Part shown: positions 38,029 through 50,150 of the stretch, piece after piece
Layout of the letters: every line of letters begins with the position of its first letter
Position numbering within the stretch: position 1 is the first letter of the stretch
From: Ifrita kowaldi
Taxonomy: Eukaryota; Chordata; Aves; Passeriformes; Cinclosomatidae
Assembly: GCA_013398055.1 (NCBI GenBank)
Contig: VZRS01012501.1
Span: 62,001-126,000 of the forward strand
DNA length: 64,000 nucleotides
Direction of reading: 5' to 3'
Position numbers and translations under genes: made by a program
Notes under the pieces: model-generated
The model's input: only the letters and a program-made list of their open reading frames with translations
Databases searched by the model: none
What the model was told of the DNA's origin: nothing

Positions 38029-38200
38029 TATATCATAGAATCCTGGAATGGTTTGACTTGGAAGGGACTTAAAGACCATCTTGTCCCACCCCCTGCCCCG
38101 GGTAGGGACACCTTCCACTGTCCCAGGTTGCTCCAAGTCCCATCCAGCCTGGCCTTGGACACTTCCAGGGATCCAGGGGCAGCCACAGCTTCCCTGAAGG
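38029..38200 (-). mobile_element. CR1 LINE tail, antisense, well preserved
   Basis: Starts 'tcatagaatcctggaatggt' and runs through 'ttggaagggacttaaagacc', 'gacaccttccactgtcccag', 'gttgctccaagtcccatcca' and 'gcctggccttggacacttcc'. This wording is of the type abundant in Neoaves and songbird genomes. Confidence 0.92.
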
Positions 38201-41200
38201 AGAATAGCGATCAGTACCTGACCAGTTGCATGTTTCAAATCTATGGTCTTTGCTGCTAAATTATCTATTACAAAGCAGCAAAACCAAACTCTCTGTACTT
38301 TATTGGGAACATGAAACATTCTCTCAGGCCTTTCTGAAAACGTGCTGGCTCTGGAGTGCTCTGGTCCCTCCTGACTTTATGGATACTGCAGGAAGCAGGA
38401 ATCTGAATGTGTGCTTGAGTTTTACAGGAAGCAATAATCATCTGTTTGGAGAGGAAGCACAGATGGCATTCTTCCTATGCTTGCTAGTTATGATCTTTCT
38501 GATGGGAACAGGGACATGTCTATTTATTATGAAACCTTGCCTGTCTTTGAGCATCCAGCTCTGCCTCTTCCCATGCAGTGCAACCGCTGAAGGGACCATT
38601 CCTTCTTCAAAGGGGATTTCCTTGGGTAGCAAGGTCTGGGATTGAAACTCTAATCTGGAATGATTAGAGAAACCTCTCTGTAGCATCAGAGAGAAACTAT
38701 TTGTCTTTACTTTTAAAGTTTTATCTATCATTAAAATCAACTTTTACACAATTCTGGAATAGCAGATAACACCCTCTGCTCCATAAAGGAGATACATTGG
38801 TGATGTATTTGTTATCTGCAGACAACTTGGGAGCCAGTGATCTGTTTCGGTCACTCCTTGTGTTAAGAACCTGTTGTATGGGGGTTTTTTTTTGCCTTTA
38901 GACTGAGGTTTTTCTAGGAAAGATGGATTGGAAGATTGGAAGGTTTGACACTAATGACTCTTGTGATGTGGTAAGAGGTGTGTTTTGTTTTGACATTTTG
39001 ACTTGGCTTGTGAAAGCAAGGAGCTACAGAGGGGGCATTAGCTCAGGTATAAGGAGATATTTTGAAATAAATAGTTGGCACTTTGCTGTTTTGATGAATG
39101 TAACTGCCGCCAGGCATCGTGGAGTGTTGTGAAGGGGCACAATCCAAGTAAATACCCGCATAATTGCATTTAGTCAAATAACCTAACACACACTGAGTGG
39201 GCTGAGTATAGAATCAACCTGGGCAGAAAAGATCTGGTCTGTGATCCTGGCTTTGCAACTGAGTCTCCTAAATGTGCCTGTGTGTCAGGGTCTCTGCCAG
39301 CCAGGTGGGGTTGTTGCGCTGGGTGGACACACCATGATGGGACATGCTGCCTCAGTGCCAGGTGTTGTCATTCCTGCTTTGGACTCGGTGTTATGGATTT
39401 CTCTACACCAGCCACAGTAACAGATTTGACCCCAGGATCCTTCTGGGAATATCAAGTCTGTCTGAAGGTTTCCAATTAGTCTTTCCTGGATTACGGTTTG
39501 AGCTGGGTGCCTCCAGAGAGGACCCCTATCCCAATTCATGCCTCAGAATTATACCTGTACTGTCTAATCATCCAATCCTCAAATCCAACCCCAAATCCTT
39601 GATTCTGATCAGTGGTCCCTTATTGTTTTTACGGGTCACTGGGCTGACCTTCTTCTGAAGCGACTTCATTCTCTTGGAATAGTCTCCTTGGTCCTTATCT
39701 TCATTCCACTTGTATCTGCTGAATTCAGCTTGTTTCTTGTTAGCAGCATTAATTTTCTCAAAGAAGTTTACTCTTGGTCAGCTCTTGCACGTGAAGGCTT
39801 CCTCTGCTTTAGCTGCTACTGCTGAGCCACACTAATGTTAAACAAGGCTATTCCCTGAGAACAACGTTATTAAATTTCTTCTGTAACGCTGGGATAAAGT
39901 TAAACTTTTTCCAGGCTGGTATGGGGCTGTGTTTTTGGTTTTACTGGAAACAGTGCTGATAGCACAGGGGTGCTGCTGAGCAGAGCTTACACAGGTCAGG
40001 GCTTTTCTGTGTCTCATCCCACCCCACCAGTGACTCAGCTGGAAGTGGGGAATGGATTCCTTCTTTTGTTTTGCTTGCCTGTGCAGCTTTTTCTTTATCT
40101 GCTAAACTGTTTATCTCAACTCATGAGTTCTCTCACTTTCACCCTTCTGACTCTCCTCCTCTTTGGGAGGAGTGTGTGGCTGCATGGGGCTGAGTTGCCA
40201 GCTGGGGTTAAACCACAGCACCTATAATCTAAATAAAATGTTTGTCCTAAACCCAAGTTACCGGCGTAAGTGAATGAAAAGTGACAGAGAAACCTGTGAG
40301 TTGATGGTCTGGGAGACAGCTTAAGATAGAGCAGCTGCATTGTAGGAGAATGGGTATAAATAATATCCTCTCCTTTAAGGAAGGCTTTGCTCAATATTTT
40401 TTGAAAGACATTAATAGGTTTCTCATTTTTCAGGTGCTCAGCTGGTGATGTTTCAGAGGCCTGATTTTTAGATTGCAGGTGTGCAAGCTTTTCTCTAGGC
40501 ATTTCGCTCTGTGTCATTTCAAAATGGATACCTGCAATAAAGCACTGCTTTTGCAAACAGTGACTTTATTTTTTTTTCTCAGTTGCTCTGAGTTTAAAAG
40601 CATGGATTTGAGAATCACTTTGTTTTTTTTTTTCTAAAACACAAAAAAAGCAGCGGACTTTCATCCTGGACTCTGCTTATATCTGAATCCATTCTTTTAC
40701 TGGGTTTGTCTCAAAAATTGTTTTCCAAAATGCTCTTTCACTGTACTCCTGGTGCTGAAAGATGAAGATGTTTGGAGAAAATGTATTTTCTTCAGCTTTG
40801 CTTTGCAAAAGTGTGCTAGGAAGGCTTGTGGGCAGCAGGGATACAGCGATGATCAGTTTGGGCTAGATCTGTGGTCTAGACCAGCTCATTTGCTGACAGA
40901 GACCAGTATTTGCTGCTTTTTGGAGAAGTGCAAGACCCCAGCGTGTGGGAGGGTGAAAGGACCAGCCTGCTTTTGTTTTAGGGAAGTCCAGCTCTCTGCC
41001 AGACACCTCTGATGACTCCAAGGGCACCTCCTTATCAGCCTGATCCTCATAGTGTATCGTTACTGTGCAATAATGTCTTGCTTTTCCTCTTCTCCTCCCC
41101 TTCCCCTCTGTCCAGCCTTGTGGTCTCACGTGTGTATCCATGTGGGAGCATCCAACAGGATTGGCCCCTTCTCCATCCTCCTTTCCTGCTCCCGGTGATT

Positions 41201-41259
41201 CTCCCTGCCCCTCCAGACTCGGAGCCTCACCCCTGTTGTGTTCCTGTGTTGTGGCATAG

Positions 41260-41450
41260 GGAGTTTGCCCGTTGGAAGGTGAGGAACACAGCCATCGAGC
41301 GGAGGGACCTGGTCCACAACCCACTGCCCCTGATGCCTGAGTTCCAGAGGAGCATCCGCCTTCTGGGCAGGAGACCCACCACACAGCAGTTCATTGATAC
41401 CATCATCAAAAAGTACGGCACCCACCTCCTCATCTCTGCCACCCTGGGAG
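41260..41450 (+). CDS. BRINP1: BRINP1 exon 3: MACPF-domain first half, residues 73-137
   Basis: The acceptor is GTTGTGGCATAG ending at 41259 and the donor is GAG|GTAGGT at 41450/41451. The 191 coding bases begin with the last base of Arg73 and end with the first base of Gly137. The peptide runs from EFARWKVRNTAIERRDL (74-90) through MPEFQRSIRLLGRRPTTQQF (98-117) to KKYGTHLLISATLG (123-136). YGTHL followed six residues later by GG matches the MACPF signature region, which in pore-forming relatives lies in the membrane-attack/perforin fold; BRINPs keep the fold but are not known pore formers. The acceptor's upstream tract is interrupted by several Gs, so the site looks weaker than the others. 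The flanking intron is accidentally open in this frame from 41012 to 41620, so the boundaries rest on homology and splice sites, not on stops. Confidence 0.95.
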
Positions 41451-44400
41451 GTAGGTGGCAACCTGGGTTGTTTTCTGATGAGGGGGGTTGTGGGGAGTTG
41501 GTGAAGGCACTGGGCAGTGCTGGGAATGTGTCCAGTTTGGCATGGAGTTCCTGGAGTGAGTCCAGCAGAGGCTACAGCAGTGGTGATGGGACTAGGGCAT
41601 CTATTATGAGAGAAAACTGAGGGAGTTGGGGCTGTCCAGTCTCAACAAGAGATGACTGGAGACCTCATTAATGAGTATAATTATCTAAATGGGAGTGCCT
41701 AGAGCATGGACCAGGCTCATCTTGGTGGTGCCAGCCACAAGGACAAGAGGAAGAGGCAGAAACTGATGCCCAGGAAGTTCCACCTGAACACGAGGAAGAA
41801 TTTCGTTCTTGGGAGCATTGGAATAGATGGCTCAGAGAGGGTGTGGAGTCTCCCTCACAGAAGATATTCCAGAACCAACTGGATGCAGTCCTGTGCCATG
41901 TGCTCTGGGATGACCCTGCTAGAGCAGGGAGGCTGGACCAAATACTCCACTGTGGTCCTTTCTAATCCGAATGTCCTTGTGGCTCTGAAACCATGGTGGT
42001 GCAGTGGGGGCACAGGCCAGGCTGCAGCTCCCCCTCTCAAAGCCCATCTGTGTACCCAGAGTATGAAGAGCCTTCACAAATGAATTCAGAGCATGAGGTG
42101 GGAGTTCAGCCCCTGTGCTATGTGTGCGCCTGTGCTGCTCTGACCACCGTGTGTGTCAGGAGAAACATGTCCCTCGGCTGGGGGACTGTCCTGCCAGCCC
42201 TGCACCACTGCCCTCAGCTTCACAACAGAACGTGTTCATCCCTCTTTTTTACAGCATGAAAGCAAACACAGGGGAAAAAACATCCTTTCTTGCTGGAACT
42301 GGAAGAATTTTAAAGAGCTCCAGGAAAAGGGAGTTCAAGGAGTTGGGCAGGAAGTGTGAGCAGGGGGGAAGAGATGGTCAGAAGGCTGAATGCATTAACA
42401 TGGAGCAGACTTCTGCAAAAGCAGCAGATCAGTAAAATTCAAAATGTGTATGCAAGGGCTGCAGAGAGGTCTGTGTGTGCACAGAATGTGTCAAGGATGA
42501 CATCAGGGAGAGCCCTGTAGGGCCATGAACTCCTGAGCGGGCGATGCTGGTGGTGCTGCAGGAACATTTTGAGTAGTGACTGTTGAACACTGGAGGGGTG
42601 AAAATCAACAGCTCCTATTGATATTTGCTCCTGGTTCTTTTTTCCCCCTCAGTATTATTTTCACAGTTCTTTTCCCCCTTTGGGGTGGGGCTTTCTTTCA
42701 TTTGAATGCTTTTCTTCCAAGAACTACTTTCTTCCAATAACTACTACTACTACTATCTGTGAGAAGGATTCTGCAGGGTTAAAGGCTCAATTTTACATCA
42801 GAATTTGTTATTGTTGCTCCTTCTAATGTACCTCACCTCCAGCCTTGCCACATTGCCATGTTTGTAGTGAACTTTGAGGAATTTCTGGCCATCTGTCTGT
42901 TCCCAGAGCATTCTGCAGACACTGGGATGAGATTAGATGTGTGCATATGATTCATGCACAAATTAGGTAGTAGGTAAATTGCCACAGTTCCCCTGAAGTC
43001 AAATGGCGTTTGGTGTGGTAATGTCCTTCAAAGATCCTTGGGCTGCTCTTCCAGTCCAGGCACCCAAACTAATGCATTCCATCAGCACGAAATGTGAGAG
43101 AAAGGAGGTTTCCAAGCATTGAAGAGCACAAGTGACTGCTTTCATCAAGGCTTAATGAAGTCTGGGTAAAGATAAACTGCACTTTTTTGAGGAATTCACT
43201 TTTCAGGACAATGTTTTACAGAGCCCAAGACAGCCAAGTAAAGTGAGATCATTTTTTTTTGGTGGGTTTACTTTTTTCCATTGACATTCCTCTTTTTCTT
43301 GCCACTCACATCCGTGGAAATTTGAAATAGGAAAGACCTTTGATGGTAAAATATATTTTTAATTTTGCCTGGGTGAGGTTGTAAATTATTCACAGGGACT
43401 TGTTTCTTCTCCTGATTTTACAACACAACAACTTTAAATATGCAGAGACTTGTAATGAGAGCTGGTGTTAGAGGGGAGAGCTAAACACTCCACCGGCCCC
43501 AAGCATGGTGAGCAATGGTAGGGAGAAAAGGAGGATTTATCTTGGCAATGGCAGTCCCAGGGAAAACGTAGATGGAGCTGGGCATGCATTATGCACGGAG
43601 GACACGCTCGAATCACAGTCTGTGGGCTAAACAAGAGCTCTGGGATATAAAAGCAGACGTGTCCTGGCACACTGGCTCTCCCAGGACCTGGTGTCTCCTC
43701 AGCAGAGCTACAAGCAGTTCTGCCCTGGGTTACAGTTGTTTGTAGCTCAGCCTGATGTCTGAGGAGGTGGCAGACGAGTGACAAACACACAGGAAATTGT
43801 CTGGCTTTGAAATGCCAGCTGCTGCACGGGCCCCAGGAGGGTGGGAGATAGAGCAGCACCTGAACACAGCAATTTCCACACCTGGCCACAGGAGGAACAG
43901 CTCTGGTGCCTTTCAACCTACAGAGCAGCCAGATCCCCTGAGAGCCCAGTAAAAACCCAGGTCTGCTCCAGTCTAGTTCTGACAAAGGCACTGGTGAAGG
44001 GTCACTTTGAGGGCATCCATGCTCTGGGATGGAGCATGCAGAGCTGAGAGCCAATTTTCAGGAAAAGCCCTCAAGGAAAAACAACTTTGAACATAACATT
44101 CACTTAATAAAGGAGAAATTAAGACTTAATAATGCAGCAAAATTCTGTTAACCTCTCTTGATCCAAGAGTTGCTTTCCCATGTGCCCCCTCCATGGGGAT
44201 GCTGTGCTTTTCCAGTTCTGCACGGAGCTACACAAAATAGGTTTCCAGCAGCAGTGTCCCTGCTCAGCACCCCTCAATCCTAGGGACAGCACTCATCCTT
44301 CAGGAAAAGGCGTCATTGCCCATGGATTTTACTTCTCTCTTTTCTTCCGTTGGAGGAAAAACTGACAGCTTTTGTGGGGAAATCACTGATCCCTACTGTC

Positions 44401-46891
44401 CCAGAGCACAGATTTCTCTTCTCTGTTGTGTTTCTTAGTACCTGGTTTGTGTTGTGTAAGGATCAAATCCAATAGGAGATCTGCTGGTGGTCTGACACCA
44501 GTGCTGCTGCCTGATGTGATTCCACCCAGGCTTCCTGCCTGCCCTCTGGCCAAGGCATTCCAGCCTCATTCCTCTAGTGAAAATGAACTAGTCTGGAATG
44601 AAAAACTCCTGATTTTTGTGCCTTGGCTATTAATATAAGGCATGATATTTTTCCAGAAAAAGTTGGTTTTTTCCAAGTATGGGTGGAATTGATAAAGAGT
44701 TGATGGCTGTAAATCACAGTTAAGGGGAGAATTATCCCAGGTCTTCCTTCTCCTGCCACAGCCTCACAAAACGGTGGTGAAGCATCATTTCTCATTTCTC
44801 TCTACTGCATCCTCCTGCAGTTAAATCATTCTGGTTACATGAGAGATGCAAAACTTGTGGCTCAAAATACACTTTCACACTGATCCAGCCTCTTCAGTTG
44901 CAAATGAGTTGACTCATGAAAACTGACAACGTTTTTTCAAATCCTTCTGAAAAACACAAAGAGATGAAACTTGAAAATGCACTGAGAGTGGTCGGTGCAG
45001 TGACCACTGCTTCCTCACACTAATCACAGACGTTTTATTACCTGTGTCTTGCGGGCTGTTTGTTGTATTCACCTGTTGTGTCTCATCAGATACAGGGGGT
45101 TAAATCCCTTCGAAGATGGATTAACTTTGTTTGTGTGGACAGAGCTTGATGTGGCAGAGCCTTGATCCCTGCCAAGGTCTCCTCACAAGCTCAACACACA
45201 ATAATGGTAATGGTCATGAAGGAAATCAAAGCTGGTAATTTTCCAGGGAAAGTATTTTTGTGAGAGATAACAGTGATGATATTGTTACTACCACAGCTTT
45301 GATCATGGTCAAAGGCTAGTCTGTTATTTTTAACAAAATATTAAAGACAAAGTTTTACATGCCAAACTTCTCCACTTGGGTCCTGCAAAGCCAATTAAAA
45401 GATTTCAACTGATCAATTCTTTTGATGAAAAGTACCTTCTTTCCGCAAAAAAACCCGTCCATTTTTCATCTCAAAGCCAAAGGCTGAATCCTCAACACAG
45501 CTATTGCTTGAAAAACTGAAATCTAATAAAAATATTTTGATTTTCATCCAGAATATTTTTGGTTTGTTTTCAGGCATTTGGCTTTCAGATAAAAGCTGGA
45601 AAATTTCCAGGGAAAGTGAGGGGGAGGGCTTACTGGGATTTTGGGTAATTTTTTTCATATATGCAATAAAAGAAGTAATTTGGATGAATTAAACTATTTC
45701 AGCTAACAAGATTTTTAAAGAAAAACAAGTTCTTGTTCTCTTAAAAAAAAAAGAAGTTATGCAAAGACAATGAAGACCAAAATATTTTTTGGCCTTGAAA
45801 GTGGTGGTACATATTTTTTGGACCATGCTATCACTGCCAGAGGCAGTGAATTCATCAGTGGTTCATCTATCAAATAAGAACAAGCACAATTCTTCTAATT
45901 AAGAGAGTTATGTAGAAATGGCACATTCCTCCCATAGTTGTGTCTTCTCTTCATTTTTTAAAATCCAAGTTTCACACGTTAAGGATGCAGGATGGCATTC
46001 CACCTTTTTAGACCTCTGATAGTGCCAGCCTTATGTTAAGAATGAACTGGATTTTAATGTGCCTCACCCAGCACAAATTGAACTATTAGGTAAATATGCC
46101 TTCTCATGTTCTTTTCAGATATGCTTTGTTACAGTCCGACCTCTGCTAACGTTTATCAGTTCTTAACTGCTTCACTCCCAGATTCTCTGGGTTACCATTT
46201 CAAAATCACCTGCTTTTGTCCCTTATCTAGTACAGTATTTTCACTCTCTATTTATATTCCCTGAGTGAGACTCTGGGAGAGGAAAGAAGGCAGGAAGGGT
46301 GGTTAGTTTAAACTAAATTTCTGATTTACTCTTTCCTCTGATTACTTCTCTTCACTCGTCCCCTTTCCCTTCCTCTTTTGCGAGGCCACTGGAAGCTGAA
46401 GAGGTGCAACTAACATTTGTTTGTCCACCGTACTCACCCACACACTATGTTCTATTTGCAGTCATCATCTATTCCTTCTAGAAATCAGCTCAGACAGAGA
46501 CTTGCATGAAGTGGGATCTTCTCCTGTCAGGTGTGCATCATTCTAGAGCCACTGCCCGCAGAGAGAATGTTCCTTGAGTGGGACAGATGGGCTGAATCCT
46601 CTTCAGCAGTTGTGGCAAAGCTCTGCTGGCTAAAAAATGTCCAAAATGTTGTCTACTCAATTCAGTGGAGCTGATTTACTTGTCTGGTGGACATGGCCTT
46701 GCTGTGTGAATAGAGGAGGAGGCTTCTGTGTATCCCCCTGGGATCCTGGTGCTGGTGAGGAAGGGCAAATTCCTCCAAGAGTGCTTTAGGTGTCGGACTT
46801 TTCTTTCTCTAGGTGCTGTAGATGACACCATTTGCTCCTGTTAAGATGGCCCTACCTGGAAGGCTGAAATCTCCTTTTCTTTCTGCTGCAG
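41451..46891 (+). other. BRINP1: BRINP1 intron 3 (about 5.4 kb)
   Basis: The intron begins GTAGGT and ends CTGCTGCAG. A sense CR1 fragment sits at about 41600-41990, starting only about 150 bases after the exon 3 donor. A short CTA repeat is at 42741-42755. An ancient-repeat-like phrase with 'cagtggagctgatttac' is near 46640-46700. The rest (42000-46600) is single-copy with no convincing gene; the 206-residue minus-strand frame at 43434-44054 has no family features. Confidence 0.9.
41600..41990 (+). mobile_element. CR1 LINE 3' fragment, sense, close to exon 3
   Basis: Phrases in forward order: 'gggagttggggctgtccagt', 'ctggagacctcattaatgag', 'ggaagttccacctgaacacg', 'aggaagaatttcgttcttgg', 'ttccagaaccaactggatgc', 'gagcagggaggctggaccaa' and 'gtggtcctttctaatccgaa'. 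It begins about 150 bases after the exon 3 donor. No intact reading frame. Confidence 0.85.
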
Positions 46892-47061
46892 GAGAGGAGG
46901 CCTTAACCATGTACATGGACAAAAGCCGCCTTGACAGAAAGTCAGGAAACGCCACCCAGAGCGTTGAAGCTTTACACCAGCTCGCGTCCTCCTACTTTGT
47001 AGATCGTGATGGCACCATGAGGAGACTCCATGAGATCCAGATCTCTACCGGAGCAATCAAG
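46892..47061 (+). CDS. BRINP1: BRINP1 exon 4: MACPF domain, residues 137-193, N-glycosylation site
   Basis: The acceptor TTTCTGCTGCAG ends at 46891 and the donor AAG|GTACCA starts at 47062. The 170 bases begin with two bases of Gly137 and end in phase 0 after Lys193. The peptide has EEALTMYMDKSRLDRKSG (138-155), then the sequon Asn156-Ala-Thr, then SVEALHQLASSYFVDRDG (160-177) and MRRLHEIQISTGAIK (179-193). It is essentially identical to the mammalian protein as I know it. The sequon supports passage through the secretory pathway. BRINP3 carries an insertion in the region after KRKL that is absent here, another point for BRINP1. Confidence 0.95.
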
Positions 47062-48327
47062 GTACCACATATTGCCTTAGGAAGAGGAAAAAGACTGTGT
47101 GCCTATGTGGATTCTCTAGGGATTTGGGGCAGGACTTTTCCAGTCTGATGTCTTTGATCACAAGTTGTTTTGTTCCCAGGGTTTGTTTTTCTCTTATTCA
47201 ATTGAAGAATTGATTTTCCCAGGGCCACTAATGTCTGGAAAAAGGTGGGCATTCAGTGTGGTGGTTGTGTAGGATGGGAGATTTTCACTGAATGTGACAG
47301 TGACTTCTGGAAGGGAGAGAGGGAGCAGAGGACCCAGGTCATTCATGGAGGTTGGAAAGGAAAGGTGGGTCTGTGAAATGAACAACCCTGTGCCACCTAG
47401 GAGTATTAGTCTCCTGGGGGTGGAAGGCTGCAAAACATCTCAGCTGAATTTGCTATAAGAAAAGGTGAAAAACTCAGTGTGGCATTACTGAGGCATCTGG
47501 AACGAAACGGACTGAGAGACAGCTTGCGGGCTGCAGCAGGAAGAAAGGGAAGCTGCTCAGAGAATACAAAATAGAGAAAATGGCTCTGCAAAGGCTGCCT
47601 TCTCTGAAAGCAATCATCCTACACTGGGCAGGGATTTTATTGTTGCTGAGTTCACTCCAGGGAAGGTGATGTGGATGGAGTCGTCATTGTTAGCCATTTC
47701 TGAAAGGTTTCAGCTCTCATTATTGTTCTGTGCTGTCTCATGGCTGAGTCCGTTCCCTTCTGGATGGGAAATTGTGTTGAGATATTGAAACAGTGACAGC
47801 AGATAATCACCTGTGGTGAATTCCAGAAGGGCAGCCCTCCTCCATGGCTGGAAACCAACAGCAGCAGCACTGCAGGTCATCTGTGCTTCCATCCATCCTC
47901 AGCACAGGGCTGGTGTTCACATCTGTTGTGGGAGCACCAGGCACCATTGTGGGCTGGCAATCCATCTCTGTTTCTTGCTTTGCAATAAGAGAAGCCAGGG
48001 AATAAGTCCTCTACAGGCTTCTCATATTCTCCAGTGGAGATAGTCTATGAGAAACATCAATATGCAGGATCCCACTGCCGAGCCCAGAATAACCTGCGGT
48101 ACCCTGAAGATACCAGCCACGATTCATTCCGATTTTTCAGCTTGCCACTGCACCAAAGATTCACAGTGTCTGTGCAGGGTGGGGCCCTTTTTCCCAACTA
48201 GGGAAGATGTGTTTTGGGTTATATCAGCTGGTGACAAGGAGTCCTTGAATTAAAAGATTTAAAAAGCCTGGGGAAGGTGGGGTGCTGCAGTCAAGGGAAC
48301 ATTCTTTCTTTTTTACATCCTGTGTAG
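47062..48327 (+). other. BRINP1: BRINP1 intron 4 (about 1.3 kb)
   Basis: The intron begins GTACCA and ends TGTGTAG. No repeat or RNA gene was recognised in it. It is the shortest intron in the window. Confidence 0.9.
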
Positions 48328-48433
48328 GTAACAGAAACTCGGACCGGCCCCCTGGGCTGTAACAGCTACGACAATCTGGACTCTGTGAGTTCTGTCCTTC
48401 TACAAAGCACTGAGAGCAAACTCCACCTGCAAG
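48328..48433 (+). CDS. BRINP1: BRINP1 exon 5: MACPF domain, residues 194-229
   Basis: This is the smallest coding exon, 106 bases. The acceptor tract TTTTACATCCTGTGTAG ends at 48327; the donor is AAG|GTAGGG at 48433/48434. It opens in phase 0 with GTA ACA (Val194 Thr195) and ends with one base of Gly229. The peptide [20 protein letters not shown] (194-213), followed by [15 protein letters not shown], is the part of the MACPF-like domain most conserved across all three BRINP paralogues and includes Cys204. Its first bases, GTAACA, resemble a 5' splice site placed directly after the acceptor. The preceding intron is only 1.27 kb. Confidence 0.95.
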
Positions 48434-50054
48434 GTAGGGCCTAGGAGCCGGGGAGGGGGGTGGAAATGGGAGAGGGGTGCCCTCTTTCTGAGCCGTTTCC
48501 CCTCTTCTTTTTGCTGTGAATCTGTTGTGTCTGGAAGTTCCCTGAAGCTTCTGGTCGCTTCACATGAGGCTCAGCTGAGCAGAGCAGGGCTGACCCCAGT
48601 GAAGTGTCTGAGTGCCCTCTGCCATTTAATTTTGATGGACTTCTGTGTATGATACACACACCAACATAAAAAAATGTGACCTCTTCCATCAATATTGAAG
48701 GAGAATTCTGCCCACATCTCTCCATCCCTCCCGAATTGCTGATTTGTGTAAGAGGTTTGCAGATCAGCTTTTGGGACTCTCTAATGACCATAATCTTTGG
48801 GAAAAGTCATAGAGGTTTTATTTGGATGCTAGAAGCCATGGCTTCAGTCCCAGATGGGGAGCTAGTCCAGAAGTCAACAGACAGAGGTCATGGCTGAATT
48901 AATAAATAAATACATGCTGGTTAGCAAGAAGTCAGCTTCAGTAGAAGGAGGAAATTCACTGGGCATGTAATTTACGTAGGTTATTCCCAAGTTTTTTACA
49001 AAATAAGGAAATGTGAGATTTAATTGCTCATTTGCCCAGATGGTTTTATTTCTGGAATCCTTGTACTTGCACAAATTTTAATTTTTCAGATGAATGGGCT
49101 ACATTACATCTTCCGCTTTGAGTATAATTTGGCAAGTGCTGTTTTAATCTTTGGTTTCATAGAAACTGGGTTTCATTTACCAAGTAATGTTGTGGATATA
49201 ATATTATTGTTGTTATTATTTGCCTTTAAAAATAATAGGCCGGTTGTTTTCACTATGCCAGTGATTACCCAAATCACTGAGTTCTGGTTCTTACCTAATT
49301 AACAGTGAGCAATTTGAGGGGTTTTTTACACTGTGCTGATAATGAAAACCCAAGGATGACACATGAGATAAGTGGGGAAGCAGCTAAATTAGCAGGCAGC
49401 TTGGGTTTAGGCAGACAAGTGGGTAAATCAATAGATCTCTATTGGTTATCTGATCCTACAAGAGAGGAGATAAAAACCAAGGGACAGGGAAGGAGGTGGA
49501 GGAAGAGGGAAAAATTAGGAGACAGAGGGGATGAGACTGTGATCTCTGATGGGAGCAGACAGAGGACTTTGGGGGTCAACCACACGTGGGTTTCGTGGAA
49601 CTCCATGGCTGAACCCAGTGCAGGGAGAGGCTGGAGCCAAGCCAAGGGAGACAGCAAGGCGAGGAAGGGAAGAAGGTAGGAGCTCTTCCTAATAGAACAA
49701 AGTGACCTTTAAAGCTCCACCTGCATTTTCTACCTAATCTGGAGTGTTGTTCTTGGGATAATTACCCAGGATCCTTCCTCTGCTCTGAGAGGCCTCATTA
49801 GGAATTAGTCACAGGGCTGCAGCAAGTAATGGATCGTGACCAAGTCTCCTCTGATCTGATCAGCGGCCGAGCATGAGCTGCTGACAGAAATCCATGTTCC
49901 TGCCTTTGTGTCACTCCAGCTCTGAGTCTGGCTCAATAAAAGAGCAGCTTCTTCATGACAGGGAGAATTTCTCTGTCTGAACTTGCTGCCACCCAGCCCT
50001 GGGAGTTGGGGTTTCAAAACTGTGCCTTTCAGGAGAGACCGTGGGTGGAATGTG

Positions 50055-50150
50055 GCGCTGATTGCCCTGGTCTGGTTGACAAGGTGGTGATCAGTCAAAG
50101 GTTGGACTCGATGGTCTTGGTGGTCTTTCCCAACCTAAGCGATTCCATGA
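50055..50150 (+). mobile_element. Short CR1 LINE tail, sense
   Basis: Contains 'ggttggactcgatggtcttg', 'gtggtctttcccaacctaag' and 'cgattccatga', the terminal bases of a forward CR1. Confidence 0.8.

Larger units (their letters stand above)
9014..41259 (+). other. BRINP1: BRINP1 intron 2 (about 32.2 kb)
   Basis: The intron runs from donor GTATGT at 9014 to acceptor GGCATAG at 41259. It contains CR1 fragments (listed separately), possible MIR-like remnants (29540-29650, 33750-33855), homopolymer runs, a T/G tract (32099-32262) and short tandem repeats (11676-11737, 20577-20680). The remaining single-copy parts, for example 15400-19660, 22210-28640 and 34300-38020, show no protein-like ORF and no RNA gene that I recognise. 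Parts of 24160-24340 and 36990-37560 are AT-rich with homeodomain-like motifs and could be conserved non-coding DNA. Confidence 0.9.

Noticed and set aside
40863..41384. 173-codon frame on the - strand
   Set aside because: It is an antisense shadow of BRINP1 exon 3 and its flank; the compositional bias comes from the coding strand.
43434..44054. 206-codon frame on the - strand
   Set aside because: The translation lacks domain, signal or repeat structure. It lies inside intron 3 and overlaps other chance frames. It has no splice or promoter context.
46640..46700. Ancient repeat near exon 4
   Set aside because: Only one phrase ('cagtggagctgatttac') resembles an old sauropsid repeat, too little to annotate as an element.
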